From positions 4,567,528-4,631,527 of the forward strand of contig NC_045140.1 in the NCBI RefSeq assembly GCF_008831285.2: 64,000 nt of DNA. The letters are read 5' to 3'. Positions 21,706 to 34,655 of this stretch are shown here, piece by piece. Position numbers and translations under genes: made by a program. The notes beneath the pieces were generated by a model. That model had not been told where the DNA came from, did no database searches, and saw nothing but the letters and a program-made list of their open reading frames with translations. The stretch's first letter is position 1. The number at the start of each line of letters is the position of its first letter. Source of the stretch: Nymphaea colorata (Eukaryota; Streptophyta; Magnoliopsida; Nymphaeales; Nymphaeaceae).

Positions 21706-22569
21706 ATAATTATATTTATATATTATTTTATATTAAAAATATATTTTTTATTTTAATGAGGCTAAACCCTCCGGCCACTGTGGCTTTATTCGCCAGAATG
21801 CTTGACGCCCAACTCCATAACGTTGTCTCTGAGCCACCAAGATGCCAAATGGCGAGTGCTACTGCCCATTGCCGCCTGCTTCAGCCTTCGACCTTCAGGT
21901 CTGAGGTCTGTCTCCTTATTTTGATTTCGTCTTCTTCTTAGATGACATCATATTCATATGTCATGACAGAATTTGATTTCTTTTTATTATCAGTTGTGTG
22001 ATGCAGCTACGCCTGTATGCGTGCTTGGCAGAAGACTCAAAGAGAGAGCCGGCCGTCGAGACTGCTGTCTGCTGCAGTGTTTGCTGAAGCGTGAGCCCGC
22101 TTTCCTCTCCCTTTTTTTAAGTCGGTAATCGGTTTATGTTATTTTTTCTCACAGTAATTCCTTCGTTCTCTCTTAAATTTTTGTTTTTTATTTTGAATTA
22201 AGCATATAATTAGATTAATTAAGGCCTTTTGATTGCTTTTTGTATTTCAACGAGGGTTTTCAATTTTATTCAGAAGATTTGGAGGTGTTTTGTTTGTGAT
22301 AGACGCAGACTCATTTGAGAATTAGGAGTTTTGATTGAGATTAAAAGTAGTGATTTTTCTTTTCAAACTTTTATATTAGTATATGTCATATTTTTATATA
22401 GTTTTAATTTTTATAATTTCATTTGCATTCTTTTCTTAATATTCTTATACTAATGTAGAAACATGAGACATTGTCTATCATATTAATAGAAAAAATATCC
22501 AACTAGAGCAGCGCGATTTGGCCATATGAACAATTTCTTTGTTGTCATAATGTCATGGTCTGCAATTAG
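21273..22569. other. Intergenic with long AT microsatellites
   Basis: Contains (TA)n at about 21410-21436 and 21660-21702, an AT-rich stretch resembling the core of the 37081-37329 MITE, and a GC-richer patch (21760-22110) without a recognisable gene. Confidence 0.45.
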
Positions 22570-23580
22570 TTAATTATTTGATTATACTTGGAATCAGATT
22601 TCAAATTTCGAACTTTTCGTGTAAGTTTATTGAGAAGGTGATGAAAAGCATTTATGATTATTTCAAAGACAAAAACAAGTTAATGAGCAAGAGAAAGAAA
22701 ACTAAGATGCTGCAAAGGGCAAAACAAATATGTTATCACTGCTCAACTCTAAAAGTTCTTGATGTTGCTTTTTTTGAAAACGATTCTATACCTTTCAAGT
22801 ATTTAAAAATTCAAACTGTAGAAAGAGGTGTGTGATTAAAGGTTGTGACATGTTATATGGGAGATATTAGGAAATGAGGCAGATCAAGTTAGGCAAGTTA
22901 GGCGAGCTTATATTAATTATGAGTTATATTAGCACAAGTTTTATAAATATTCATTTCTAGGTCCTTTAGATCATCTTCGTAAATTCAAGTTTTGTGGTTT
23001 CAAAATTTTACATGGTTAGGATATTCTCAAAATATGTATAGGGCATATTGTTTGCAGTTTGATAAAAATATTTTATGCAACTTGTATTGTTTCAAAAAGT
23101 TCACGAAACAATGGGTTGGGTCAGCACGTAATCAAAGTAATTTAGCATACAAAATGATCACATCATTTAAATTTGCATTTATTTTGCATTTGGTAAAAAA
23201 ACTTTTGGGACCGACTAATACTTTTTGTGAAGTATTATAAGGGCAAGAACAAGACATTTAAATGCAATGTATATGGTTTACAATTCTAATGAGTTCCTAT
23301 AAGAACTTAAAAGAGACTAGCTAGGATAAATTTGTAGATACTGTGAAAGTATTTTGTATAACACATGATATCCACATTCTATATAGATGCTTAATATTTT
23401 GTCAAATGATCACGTTCTCATTATAAACCTATTTTTATTACAGTGAGATATAATTATCATGTAGATATTTTTTTTGTTGTCATTGCTTCTCCATTAGTAG
23501 AGTTAAACAGTAGATTTAATAAAAATTCTATAAAAATACTTTGTTTGATGTCAACCTTTAGCCCTTGAGATGAATATGAG
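22570..23580 (+). pseudogene. hAT-superfamily transposase relic, zinc-finger MYM-type 1-like
   Basis: The 22992-23240 frame (QWVGSARNQSNLAYKMITSFKF followed by AFILHLVKKLLGPTN) and its frameshifted continuation (DTVKVFCITHDIHI, ELNSRFNKNSIKILCL) follow the order of the domain in TTF/zf-MYM1-like hAT-type transposases of plants (F-x-F-x-L-H-L-M...Q-x-Q-D-I-x-N-A, then F-C-x-x-H-D-I, then L-N-x-R-F). The upstream frame at 22578-22835 may be its lysine-rich N terminus (MKSIYDYFK). The central part is missing and stops are frequent, so it is inactive. Confidence 0.65.
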
Positions 23581-23748
23581 TCATGAATAATATACAGAGA
23601 TGTTTTGTCTTAGAGAGATGTTCACATTTACATTTTATGTGTGTTTAAGATATTAGTTGAGACATTATGAGAATAATCATCATGCAAATTTTCAAAATTG
23701 CATTTACAAGTTGATTCATCTCATTCTAATGCTTACTGTACACGATTG

Positions 23749-23776
23749 TGTCAACAAATCCATGGATTTGTTGACA
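23749..23776. repeat. Perfect 28-bp palindrome
   Basis: The sequence reads the same on both strands over all 28 bases, centred on CCATGG, with half-site TGTCAACAAATCCA. It lies in non-coding DNA just right of the hAT relic. Confidence 0.95.
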
Positions 23777-24775
23777 GGATACTTATATAGCTGGCTTATA
23801 TATTCCGAATTATGGCGCCCAAATATTTATTCAGCTTTTCATGTCGTTAAAAGCCAACGGCCTAGACTGCGTCTCCATGGTTTAAAGGCATCACAAATGT
23901 TGGTGAAGAGCATTTTAGAAAGATTGCCTTTCAGCATAAAGAAAAGAGAAAACAAGGTATGGAACATCTGAAATTCATGATTTAAGATCACATTCACTAT
24001 CCAACAAGAAACAAAATTCTTCATCATTTCCTGTGGGTGCTCTCTCTCTCTCTCTCTCTCCAAGACCACTTAGCTCAGAACAACCAGACAAAGTTTAAAC
24101 TATGACATTTCTAAAATATAAGTACTACCAACCAAACAACTCATAAGTAAATAAAAGCAACTTTCATGACATGAATCCCAGAAACCCTCACCCATGGTTT
24201 TGCAGGTTTTGCAGGCCCACAAGTTACGAGTGAGGTCATACTATGGGCTGGTCAGTCATAAACTAAACTGCGCAGGTATAATATACATGCTCAAGAATAC
24301 AAAGTTAAACATATTATAAGATTTTATAAGGGCAGAAGATTATCTAAGAGTTACAACCACCAAGTTTGAATTATGTGTTCGTTTCCACGCTTTTGAACAC
24401 GAAGACAACAGCAACATTGGCATGCAACATCAATGTGATTGGATTTTTTACTATTCTAAAAGACAGGCTTACTCGCTCGAGACCCCCAATACCAATATCC
24501 AAATACATATAGGAACAACTCAAACACCTCTTTGTCTTTTTTTTACATTCGAATATTCAACATTCATGACGAGAGTCAAGAATTATGCTAAGATCAGGGG
24601 TATAACATGCCAGGATTCATCATGGCCGTCGATTTTTTAAGATAGAAAATTGAAAGAGAATCAAGGGAAAAAATGAAATGAGATATATTAGTCGCATAAC
24701 ATTAATTAGTAACTTTTTCTCCTGATTTTCTCTTTGGAAACATCAACAGCAAGATAATTTTTTACCAGTCATGCG

Positions 24776-24825
<50 letters not shown>

Positions 24826-25025
24826 TAGCACAAGATTTTCGAAATCTCACCATCTTTTGTTGAAAGTCAAAAAATCAAGTGATTTTGAAAAACTTGCGAT
24901 TTTCTCTGAGATTTTAATTTTTAAAATTTTTAAAAGGGTTTTATGACTTTATGATCTTTTCATTCTTAAAAAAAAAAAATTGTCAAAATTTTCCGGAGAA
25001 CTTCACCGAAAAAGACTTTACCGTT

Positions 25026-25104
<79 letters not shown>

Positions 25105-25516
25105 ATCTCAAAGTTGGAACCTTGCCAATTGTTAGACCAGCTGCGACTCAGGTCTAAGGAGCCCTAGCAGTAATTCAGACTTCAATTACAAAACAGAAAC
25201 ATACATGAGATCAATAAAGTCATTTATCTCATTGACGGAAAACTAGATTCCAGAAACACAGTCGCAGAAGGTTAGATTAGGAAATAACCTCTTTAACTTA
25301 ATTTAATCAAAATGTAACTCCTCACAAACAAGAATTCTCTCCTTTCTACTAAAGTTAACACACAAATAAATTATCCGCTTCTCTCTCTCTCTCTCTCTCT
25401 CTCTCGATACTAAAGAACACAGAAAATAGAAAAACAAGCATCCTTCTACTCCCTTCCCCACTATATAGACATTACCAACAGAAGCTTTCGCTGTTCAGCA
25501 GATGCGTGTCAAAATT
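23777..25516. other. Intergenic, microsatellite-rich
   Basis: No gene is seen. Microsatellites: (CT)n at 24042-24060, (TA)n at about 24776-24820, compound (TA)n(GT)n at about 25024-25102 and (CT)n at about 25380-25406. The right end is the 3' flank of the biotin carrier gene. Confidence 0.6.
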
Positions 25517-26670
25517 TCATGGCTCAATCACAAACAAAGGCTGCAAGTGAAAGTTAAACTGTCAACAAATTCAGGAAATAACAGGGTCAAAAGAAGGTTT
25601 CCAACAAAGATCCAGCCTTACCGTGTCTGCACTGACAGGTTTACCATCATCCACGAGGATATCAACCACTGTTCCAGATTGATCAGCCTGTGCAATTAAA
25701 AATTGGATTAACTGCCTCATAATGTCGAGTGCTCCACATATACAGTCACTTAAAAGTCAAAAGTAATCATACATCTTATCATGCACAAACTCTAGACATG
25801 TACATCTTAAGATGCATGTAATAAGATAGTGTATGCTTATACTTGTTTTTGCAAAGAAAGGTAAATAAATTACATCCCTCCCAAAACACATGCACATATC
25901 TACACACAATCTGAGGTCAGGTCACCACCTGCACCCAATCCCATCAGGGTTGCAGTGTATTGATGACAGTACCCTGACAAGTCTTATGGCTGGGTGACAA
26001 AAGAAGGTGAAATAGGTGGCAACCACATCTCTCTTTCACACACATACACACACACACACACATACAGATGTCTCTGTGCTTTTCAACTTAGTCGATGCCT
26101 TTGTCATTGATGCAAACAAATAAGTCATATCTTGACAAGAAAGAAGTCACTATAAACTAGTTAACAGTCATATTCTTCATATCTTATCCATGCTTTTAGC
26201 CATAAGAAAGAAGGTAGCCTTGTTAAAGTTTACCTTCCAATACATCATTTATACAAACATAACAGAGAGGTATGTTTTTCCTCTCACCGTTGAAATGCAA
26301 TAAAAACAAGAAGCCTTAATGAAGGCAATACATGAATCAAACATGATAAAAAAAATGTCTTTAGGATATTGAAACCAACCAATGTGCACCAACACGATAT
26401 TTTCAAAAATATGAAAATTATATACTGCAAGATAATAGTTCCTAGCACAAGTACTATCATTACTTTGAGGTTTCAATTGAGTGGAGCAATTGCTTCATGT
26501 GAACAACTTGTGGCACAAATATGTAACTATAAATAGGCACATAAGAGCAGATACAGTTCTAGCTTGTATAGCAGCTTGGAACATGTCACCAACAGCGCAA
26601 AAGATTAAATTTACCACGTGGCAAACATGACCATCCAAAGAAAGTCAGAAGCAACATTAAAGAAACGTTC

Positions 26671-26712
<42 letters not shown>

Positions 26713-29700
26713 CAAATAAAGGCTTGCATGTGTTTGTCTGCATGATACTTAATCTATTTCTAATCTTTTCAACAACAAAAGAGATCTTGTGCTGCAAACC
26801 TAGTATATACAAAATGTTGATTGTGATAGCCAGGCACCAACCATGTAGGTTTCTTGGGGCTTGAAGTCCATCAAATCCTCAAGGGTCGTTTACCGGAGTA
26901 ATGATCATGAAAAAGAAAAGGAAAACGACCATGAACTAGATTATTATATTTAATGTCAACTCACTGTCATTATGAAGTTGTATTGGAGATTTCATTTAAA
27001 CACAAATATTTAGCATCAGATACCAAACAATAGAAATTCATTACTGGAGGAAAAAACTTTCACGTTAAAATCTACATTAAATAGCTTGTTCGAAGCAAAA
27101 TGACTAGTATCATCTCAAGAAATTTAAACACAGTTTGGTGTCTGAGTAATTAAATGTAAGGCTAAAGCAATTATGGAGGTCAAGACTTACTTCAATCTCA
27201 TTCATCAGTTTCATTGCTTCAATGATGCAGAGGACTTGTCCTTTCTTCACCTTATCTCCAATCTAACAAACAGTGCTAACAAAGGTTGACAAAGGAACAG
27301 GTAGGGACAAAATAGACAAAATAGACAAAATAACAGAGAGAAGTTTGACAAGGCCACCTTGACAAATGCTGGTTCACCAGGTGCTGGACTACGGTAAAAT
27401 GTTCCAGCCATTGGACATTTCAAAGGTGGATGAGATGATCGGGTAGGTTTGGCAGGAGGTGCAGGTGCAGGTGCAGGTGCAGGTCTTGAGGGGGCAGCAG
27501 AAGGCAATTGGGATGGAGCCACAGCTTGCAAGGCTGGTGGTTGTGCCATAATCATAGGAGCTGGGGTTAGTGGCTGTGGCAAGGCTTCCTTCTTTCTTAT
27601 GACAAGCTCACAATCAAGCTGCTTTAATTGCAATTCCACAATATCTCTGGAATCAACCAGCCTGGAGACATGGATAGTGCCAATGTTAGTCGTGACACGG
27701 ATAGCACCAATGTTAGTCAACTTCCAAAGCAGCTAAGAAAGACAACCAAAATAATTGCAACATTCACATTAACTTTATTTTGGTTTTCTATTCCAACGTA
27801 CTTGATATGAAAAAATGACACATGTTCATGCAGAAAGTGTTGTATCTATAAGGGCATGAGGATAGACTTATACTTGATAAGGCTTGCTACTTCAGTCATG
27901 AACTCGCTTATTGATGAATCTGAAACTGGCAATGATGAGACCTCCTGCTTTGCTGATTCATCCTTCACTTTAGGTTTTGGAATTTCTGACTTGCTTGGAG
28001 TAGCAGAACCGTCAACGGAGACCTTACAAAGAAAAGATATAACCAATTAAGTTATCAACTATACATCGTTAACATAATCAGCAGTCCCAGCAGATCCTCA
28101 CGTCATTCAACTTGGCATTAACAATAGCAGTTCGATGTTGATGGGAACCCTGCAATATGAACAGATAATTATTTACAATGGAAATGCATTTCTCAAACAC
28201 ACTAAGAAACATGCACGAGGGAATTCCAACTTCCGAGCACGCATTTGACTACATGTCGGAGATTGGACCATTGTATAGTAGTTCAAGTGGAGGCAACAAA
28301 CTTAACAGCCAACAGGCACAGAGAAAATAAAAAGAAGCTCATAACAAAAGACAGCACCCTTCGCAGAAAGTCCAGGGAAAACACGCAATAATTACCAAGC
28401 ATCAATTGTCCTCATACGTAATAATAATACTACATTTTCCTCGGACTTCCATTATTTCTGTCTACATAAAAGTCTCAGTAATCATTTTGGCAATCTAATT
28501 TTACACTTTTCAAACTTGGAGAAACTTTTTTGTTGGTTTACTCAAAATGCTACTAGTGATTATTTCAGATAGATAAAAAGGGTTCGGCGTACATACAGAT
28601 ACTTTTGCTACTATTTACAGAAAATATTGAACTTCTTCCTTTTCGTGCCCAGTTCCTCAGCTAGTGCTTGTCTTTCCAAATTGCAGAAGAAACCACGAAA
28701 AAGAATTTTAAAATTCCGAAACAATTGAATGGCAAAAAAATAGATATCAATGGTTAAATGAGTGACTTTGTCAAGGAATATGGCTAAATGACAGTGAAAG
28801 GTCCAGATATTCAAAGTGATCTTCGTAATTGTCAATGAATGTTATATGTTAAAACAATTAAATAAATCCCTTGGTCTCTTGCCCAGCAGCAGAAAGCCCA
28901 AAGAAGCAGCTATCAAAAACTTTTCTTCAAAATTGAAAGGAAAATAAAAGGAATGGAAATCAAGTCTAGAACATCTCACAGCCGATATACTGTTAGCTCT
29001 AAAACTGAATTTATAAAAAAAAAAAGTAGCTCATTTTGACCGTAAGATGAAAGGGTATGATCCACAGAAATTTATGATCTTTCAACCATAACGGCTGTTT
29101 GCTTGAAAGATGAACTACTAAAGCTTACCCATACAAACCCTGATGCATTCCCCATCATCTCCTTCATTCGTCTGAGAAAAGATTCAGCAACTTCTTAAAA
29201 GCAAACAAAATAAATGATCGCGGATCTTCAACATTTTGAAGCGTATTTTTAGTAACTCAGTTATAATCTTATAGGCTTGAAATTCCATTCACCAATTTAG
29301 AAATGAAATATACAGAACTCGCACCCTCTAACCGGGCAAAGAACACGAAAAAAATCACATCTCCACACTCTTAAGAAACGTAGATCGGCAAGAACAAAGA
29401 GATCGTTATCCCGCTAAAACCAGCATTATAACCAGATTCTTGGATTGCTTGGAGGCGACGCCACGTAGTCGAGAGCGTCCGAACAAAATAGTGGAGAAAA
29501 CAAACAGGAAAGCCAACGGAACTCCAAGAAGACGCCTCCGGCTAGCCCTCACTCACCTGAGCGGCGGGAGACGCGGCGGAGAACGCGAGGTTCGTCCTCC
29601 TCAAGGACGGTCGGAGCGTGACGGTCGACTGGGGAAGCCGGCGCTGAGATGTGGGCGCTGACGACGCCTTCGCCGCCGCTGCGGCCGAAGTCGCGGGGAT

Positions 29701-29718
29701 CGAAGCCGACGACGCCAT
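25517..29718 (-). CDS. BCCP: Biotin carboxyl carrier protein of plastid acetyl-CoA carboxylase (seven exons)
   Basis: Carries the biotin of heteromeric acetyl-CoA carboxylase, which makes malonyl-CoA for fatty acid synthesis in plastids. Exons: 29557-29718, 28102-28149, 27874-28022, 27358-27661, 27191-27262, 25622-25687 and 25517-25540; they add up to 825 nt, 274 residues plus stop, the usual length. Residues 1 to about 60 form an Ala/Ser/Thr/Arg-rich transit peptide. ISEFMTEVASLIKLVDSRDI and the IRKKEALPQP block are diagnostic. A Pro/Ala linker follows, then CPMAGTFYRSPAPGEP, and the biotinylation site E-A-M-K239-L-M-N. The protein ends PLFVIEP. All junctions are GT-AG and in phase. The intact Lys separates it from BADC proteins, which lack it. 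Confidence 0.93.
26676..26711. repeat. (CT)n microsatellite in a BCCP intron
   Basis: A long CT run in the 1.5-kb intron between 25687 and 27191. An (AC)n run lies at about 26040-26062 in the same intron. Confidence 0.9.
29129..29193 (-). other. Possible alternative 65-nt exon of BCCP
   Basis: Between exons 1 and 2 the minus strand has TTTTGTTTGCTTTTAAG as acceptor, 21 open codons (VAESFLRRMKEMMGNASGFVW) and a GTAAGC donor that joins exon 2 in frame. It would need exon 1 to end in phase 1, possible only with the weaker donor four bases beyond the good CAG|GTGAGT site. Exon 1 spliced straight to 28149 is in phase, so I leave this exon out of the main model. Confidence 0.3.
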
Positions 29719-29910
29719 CACCGAACCAAGCTCCTTACTGTTTCCTCGCACAGATAGAGAGAGAAAGAGGGAGAGAGAGGAGCTGGGTTAAAGGGCAGAA
29801 GGATTTAAACTACGGAGACAAATGGAAAAGGATGCATGCTTCCCTCCCTGACTCTGCCTCTCGATTTCATCGAAGCCCAAGAAGAGAGAAAGAGAGAGGG
29901 AGGCGCCAGC
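29719..29910 (-). promoter_or_regulatory. BCCP 5' leader/promoter side
   Basis: CT-rich tracts on the minus strand (GA-rich on plus at 29755-29780 and 29880-29905) precede the ATG, as is common in plant leaders. A TTTAAA word lies at about 29804-29809. No convincing TATA box was found. Confidence 0.35.
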
Positions 29911-30929
29911 GGAGTTCCTGGAGAACCCCCGAAATGACGCATAAGTCCCTCCCCCTACGGGTGTATCAACGGGCCGGATTTGACCCGAACGACTTCTATC
30001 CATCCATCTTGGCAGGTGCTCGGGACGATGATGCTTGATCTGAGAATTCTCAGTTTATTAGTTTATTTTGTAATTTTTATTTAGAAAAAACTACCATCGT
30101 TGTAAAACACTAAGGTCATATCATTATATCTCTAACGTCTAAGTTTGTTTTGGAATATAAATATTGGAACATAAAATTTATAATATATGTTCGATTATGT
30201 TTTAGAGCATAACGATATAACTTTCAACTCAACTCAAATGTCATGCTTGTCAACAACGTGATAGGCTATGATAACAATTCATGTACTCGATCAATATTGT
30301 CGAAGGAAATGTTGCAACTATTACTTTCTTTAGAGGCAAATATGGATTTAACCAATTGATTAATGCTCATTCTGCTAAATGCAAACTAAAAAACTGATCA
30401 ATAATTGCACGCAATTGTATCGATTAATTGATAGTATAATCCCAATATCGCATACAACGTCGGAGAAGAGATCCAAAGTAATGAAATGAAATATGGTTAG
30501 AATTGAACCCAGCATACCCAAGATTAACAAAACCCTTGTACAGTCATTCACATTGATAACTTTACCCAAACAAATAAATACATTCAAGGTCCGATAAAAA
30601 CTGAGTTTAGCATGACAAACTATTTATGCTCGTTGGCTTACCTATAACGAGGGTAGGCTTCTTACCTTTTAAATACGGCTCTTTTCTCTTTATAAAAATC
30701 CTATACCCAGGGTGACGCCAAGAGTGGGGTGGGCGGCAGGGGCCTTGGCCCACCTCAATTTTTAAAAAAAATATATATATATGTAAATTTTAAAAATTTT
30801 CACTTTTTTTATATAAAAATTTTGAAAACAAATATATCGGCCCATGTCAAAATTTTGAAACTATAATTCGACCTTCTTCATGACAATTTTTTGGTTCTAC
30901 CTTCGCCAATAGCCAAATTGTTAATTTGT
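29911..30929. other. Intergenic
   Basis: AT-rich, without a recognisable gene. Positions about 30706-30910 hold a degenerate member of the GGAGCC/GGCTCC MITE-like family (core TTTATATAAAAATTTTGAAAA). Confidence 0.45.
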
Positions 30930-31840
30930 TTAACAACCAACTTAAGTAACCTAAAAATTTTACACTAATATTCGACCACTTGAGTCACTATGTGCTTAAA
31001 GAGGTAGATCCAATTACCTGCTAAGAATATAATACTGCTAAGAATTGGCTTCATCCGATTAACTAGAACTTTGGAAAAAAAAATTATCTTGTGAATCATG
31101 TCGCATAATGGTATGTGTCTAAATTGATAAACCCTAGTAGCATCCTGCATTTTAGGTATTAAAACAATCATGGATCTATTGGCTGATTTTCACCATCCAG
31201 CCATGTTTAAGAAAATTATCAAGCATTAGAAAGATATCTTGCCAATTATATTGCCCAAATTTTTCTTTTTTATAAAAACTGCTTGCAAACCTATATTATT
31301 CAAACACACCCTCACCATCTAAAGAAAAAGCTGCCAATCTCACTTCCCCCATTGCAATTGAAAGCAATAGTTATCTGTTTTCTTCTTCAGATACTACCAA
31401 ACCTCCATTAAAGTCATTCATGCGATCATGAGAACCCTCTTCAGATCCTAAAAGCTCTTCAAAGGTTTTATATATATATATTGGATCTTCTATCAGCATA
31501 CCAACATGCTCCAATTTTGAAATCAAGTTTCTCCTTCTTTTGCCCCTACCTAGAGAATGGAAATATGTTGTATTTACATCTCCATTGCATATTCATCCAG
31601 CATGAGTCTTTTGCCTCTATATAGATCCTTCTTCTTTTAAAGCAATGTTTAGCTCTTCTTTTAGAACAAACTCCATCTCCAAAGCTTCTTTGTGACCAAT
31701 ATCACTTTGCCATTGAATCATTTTAATCTCTTTTCTATTGTTGGTAATGTGTGTTTTTGTGTCATCATAGTAGAGTTTATTCCCTTGTGAGTGAGTGTGG
31801 CAAACATTTTCAAGTTTCTTAACCACTTTCAACATCCATG
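30930..31840 (-). pseudogene. LINE (L1-type) ORF2 relic
   Basis: In minus-strand order, 31835-31617 gives the linker region (EEALNIALKEEGS-like, here ELNIALKEEGSI). Next, about 31600-31450 gives GDVNTTYFHSLGRGKRRRN with LISKLEH, and 31171-30965 gives the RT core LIPKMQDATRVYQFRHIPLC then KVLVNRMKPIL. The order is that of plant LINE ORF2. Stops and frameshifts interrupt it, and the endonuclease is missing. Confidence 0.75.
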
Positions 31841-31944
31841 AATAGGTTTGATTTATGCTTCCCTAATTACACTGCTACACCCTTCTCTACCACAGCAGCA
31901 AGTGTTTAATCTAAAGAGAATCCCTATAATGATCTTCTAATTTC

Positions 31945-32238
31945 TCAAATAGGAGACAAATATGAGAGATGAACCTTTTTGGGTTTTTCCATAAATTGAC
32001 TTAGCTTATTCACAGCAAACCTAATGTCAAGACGAGTGACAGTCAAATATAACAGTTTTCTTATCAGAGATCTGTAAGATCTAGAGTCAAAAGGTTTTGA
32101 TTCATCATCACGTATATGAATGCGAGGATTCATGGGAAGTGTGGCAGGTTTAGCCCCCAATAAACTTGTTTTCTGCAGAAGATCAAGAACATATTTTCTT
32201 TGAGACACTACAACTCCATTACAATTATGGGCCACCAA
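31945..32238 (-). pseudogene. Ty1/copia reverse transcriptase fragment
   Basis: An open 97-codon frame with GVVVSQRKYVLDLLQKTSLL, GAKPATLPMNP, YRSLIRKLLYLTVTRLDIRF and AVNKLSQFMEKPKKVHL. These are the standard copia blocks at the end of RT, leading to RNase H. It is truncated on both sides, with no LTR recognised nearby. Confidence 0.85.
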
Positions 32239-34597
32239 TGACCAGGTATGGTCCTAGACCATAGATATCATAAATTGAGCTACCATTTATTTGCTGGATT
32301 GCTAGATTGGTGGAGAAGACCAGTGGAATCTTGGTCTAAAATTCTCGATAAACTAACTTTTTTATGATTATATCAGTAATAATAAGGCGAAAAGAGGATT
32401 CTTCAGAGCCGGCTAGTGCTGATGAGCACATTGAACTATCCATTTGGGCGAGAGCTCTCGCAGCCCAGGCACAACGAACACTACTTTTCAAAGAAGAACT
32501 TCTTGGATCTAGAGGAGATATTTGTTTATTTAGTGTCGCTTCTTCTTCAGGGAAACACGATCAGAGGACACCAATCAATCTACATAAAATTTGCTCATCA
32601 CATTGATTAGTGTTTGACCAAGTAAAATTTTTTGCTTTCATCCTCCAAAACTTCCCATCTGCCATCCTTTAGATTTGTCCAAGCCCACCGAGCGCCCCCA
32701 CCCCTCTCTCTCTCTCTCTCTTTTCAAACTTTCTTCTTATATGAGAACTATATTTGAAATATTTGATATTCCAAAGTTTGGTGACCCAAAAGGTTCAGAG
32801 TTACCATGGCTTGATTTTCTTTTTCTTCAACCTATAAGTTCTAGGTATCACATTTCTTTCTCTTATGAAGGTTACTCACTTACCCCCTTGGCTTGATGGT
32901 AAAGAATGCATGCATGCCCTAACTAATGAAGTCTAAGTTTTTCTCCAATTTAAATGATTGGTTCCCATTATATGAGGGAATTAGATATCCCCCAATGGTT
33001 TTATGTTGAGAAATGAGCAATATTATTAAAGAAAATATAAACCTTTGATTATATTACTCAGATGCACCCTAAGATCAAACATTGCTCTTGTAAAAGTTAG
33101 GGACCCACCATGCTTTAAACTATGTTTGGAAAGAACTTTTTCTCTAAGTCAAACACAAGACATGCAAATATTGACTTCCCATGAGTTTTCAGCAGCTTTA
33201 TTGGCATCCGTTTCATGGTGTGAGAAAATGACATAAATGTATCATAGCTGCTGAAAAGCATGAAATATATATATATATATAGTAGTAGTAGTAGTAAGAT
33301 AAAGTATAAAAAAATGTAGTGAAGCCAATACAACAAACATTTGGTAAGGAAAAATTTTCAAAATTATAAATATAAAATTTTGTTTTCTCAAAATTGACCA
33401 CGGTCATGGCCTCTGCCGGCCCTCCATTGGCTCTGCCCCGGCTTTTATTAAATATAATCTCCGATCTGTTATTGTGAAATTCATTTCTCGAATAAGTAGT
33501 GTATTTCATAGAAAGGGAATTAAAGATCAATCCCAAATATGAGATTCCAAGCCTGAAAGTCCAATAAATAAGTTGAGACAAGGTGGATGAGGCTTGGAAA
33601 GGATACCAGGCTTTGAGATAATCTGGATCTGTTTTAATGTGGATCTCGGATCCAATCTGAACGTTTGTGTCATTTAAATAAGCAAACGCACTTTTTGGTA
33701 ATTTGAACAACCGAGACCAAAGCTGTCACTTGTCTTAGTTGTCTACGCTTTCAGGCGCTTTATTTTAAACAGTTCAGCCTCTGGACATGGTGTCATGCGA
33801 TCAGAAGGGTCGCGAGAAGAAAAGCCCTTTATTTTGCAAGAAATAACTAAAACAACCTCACATTTAAGATGACGAAAGTACCCCTATACGAAGAATGGCA
33901 TCTCCTTCTGTGTTGTACCGGCTAAAACCGATAAAAGGATTGAATCGAGTTGACCGGGCTAAGATCGAGTCAGCTGAATCGGTGAAAGTATTACCATTTT
34001 ATTTTTTATATCTTAAAATAAATAAATAATATCTAAAATTCTTTAAAGTGTTCTAAAAATGAACATTGAAGAACTTCTGAGACGCTGCAAAGACGTTAAA
34101 TCAAATTGAAGACCACCAATTTAATTCCATTGACCGATTCAAAGGCGATTTTTACAAAGCTGCTAGTAGCCCTTGAATTTGCAACCAACTGGTTAAACTT
34201 TCTTTCCAACGCTAAGGAGGTCTATCAAGTGGACCATTTCTAAGCAGTTTAATTGCTTGCTTGCTTGGAGTCAGGTGCGAGTCAAGAATTTTTTATTAAG
34301 TGTTTCGAAGTGTAGTTTTAAAATTTTGATAAAGCCCAAAAAAAATAACTTTTCAAATTTTTTTATAAGCCAAATAAATTTAAAAAAAAAATACATGTAA
34401 TTTTTTTTTTTTTTAAATTTGAAGGAAAAGCTATGGGCCAACACATAGATGAATCCGCGTTTTCAAACCAAATGGTCTAAAAGCCACATAATTGAGCCCA
34501 GTTCCCGCTCACTAACTATATAAATACAATGTATATAAATCTCCGCCAACGTACACAAACAGCTGTGTGCACTTACCAAACACAACCACCTCTCTTT

Positions 34598-34655
<58 letters not shown>

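Noticed and set aside
25517-29718. BADC (biotin-attachment-domain protein lacking biotin) instead of BCCP
   Set aside because: The EAMKLMN biotinylation lysine is present; BADC proteins lack it.
33213-33710. 165-codon minus-strand frame
   Set aside because: It runs through a microsatellite and a MITE fragment and shows no domain; its length can arise by chance in AT-rich DNA with this composition.
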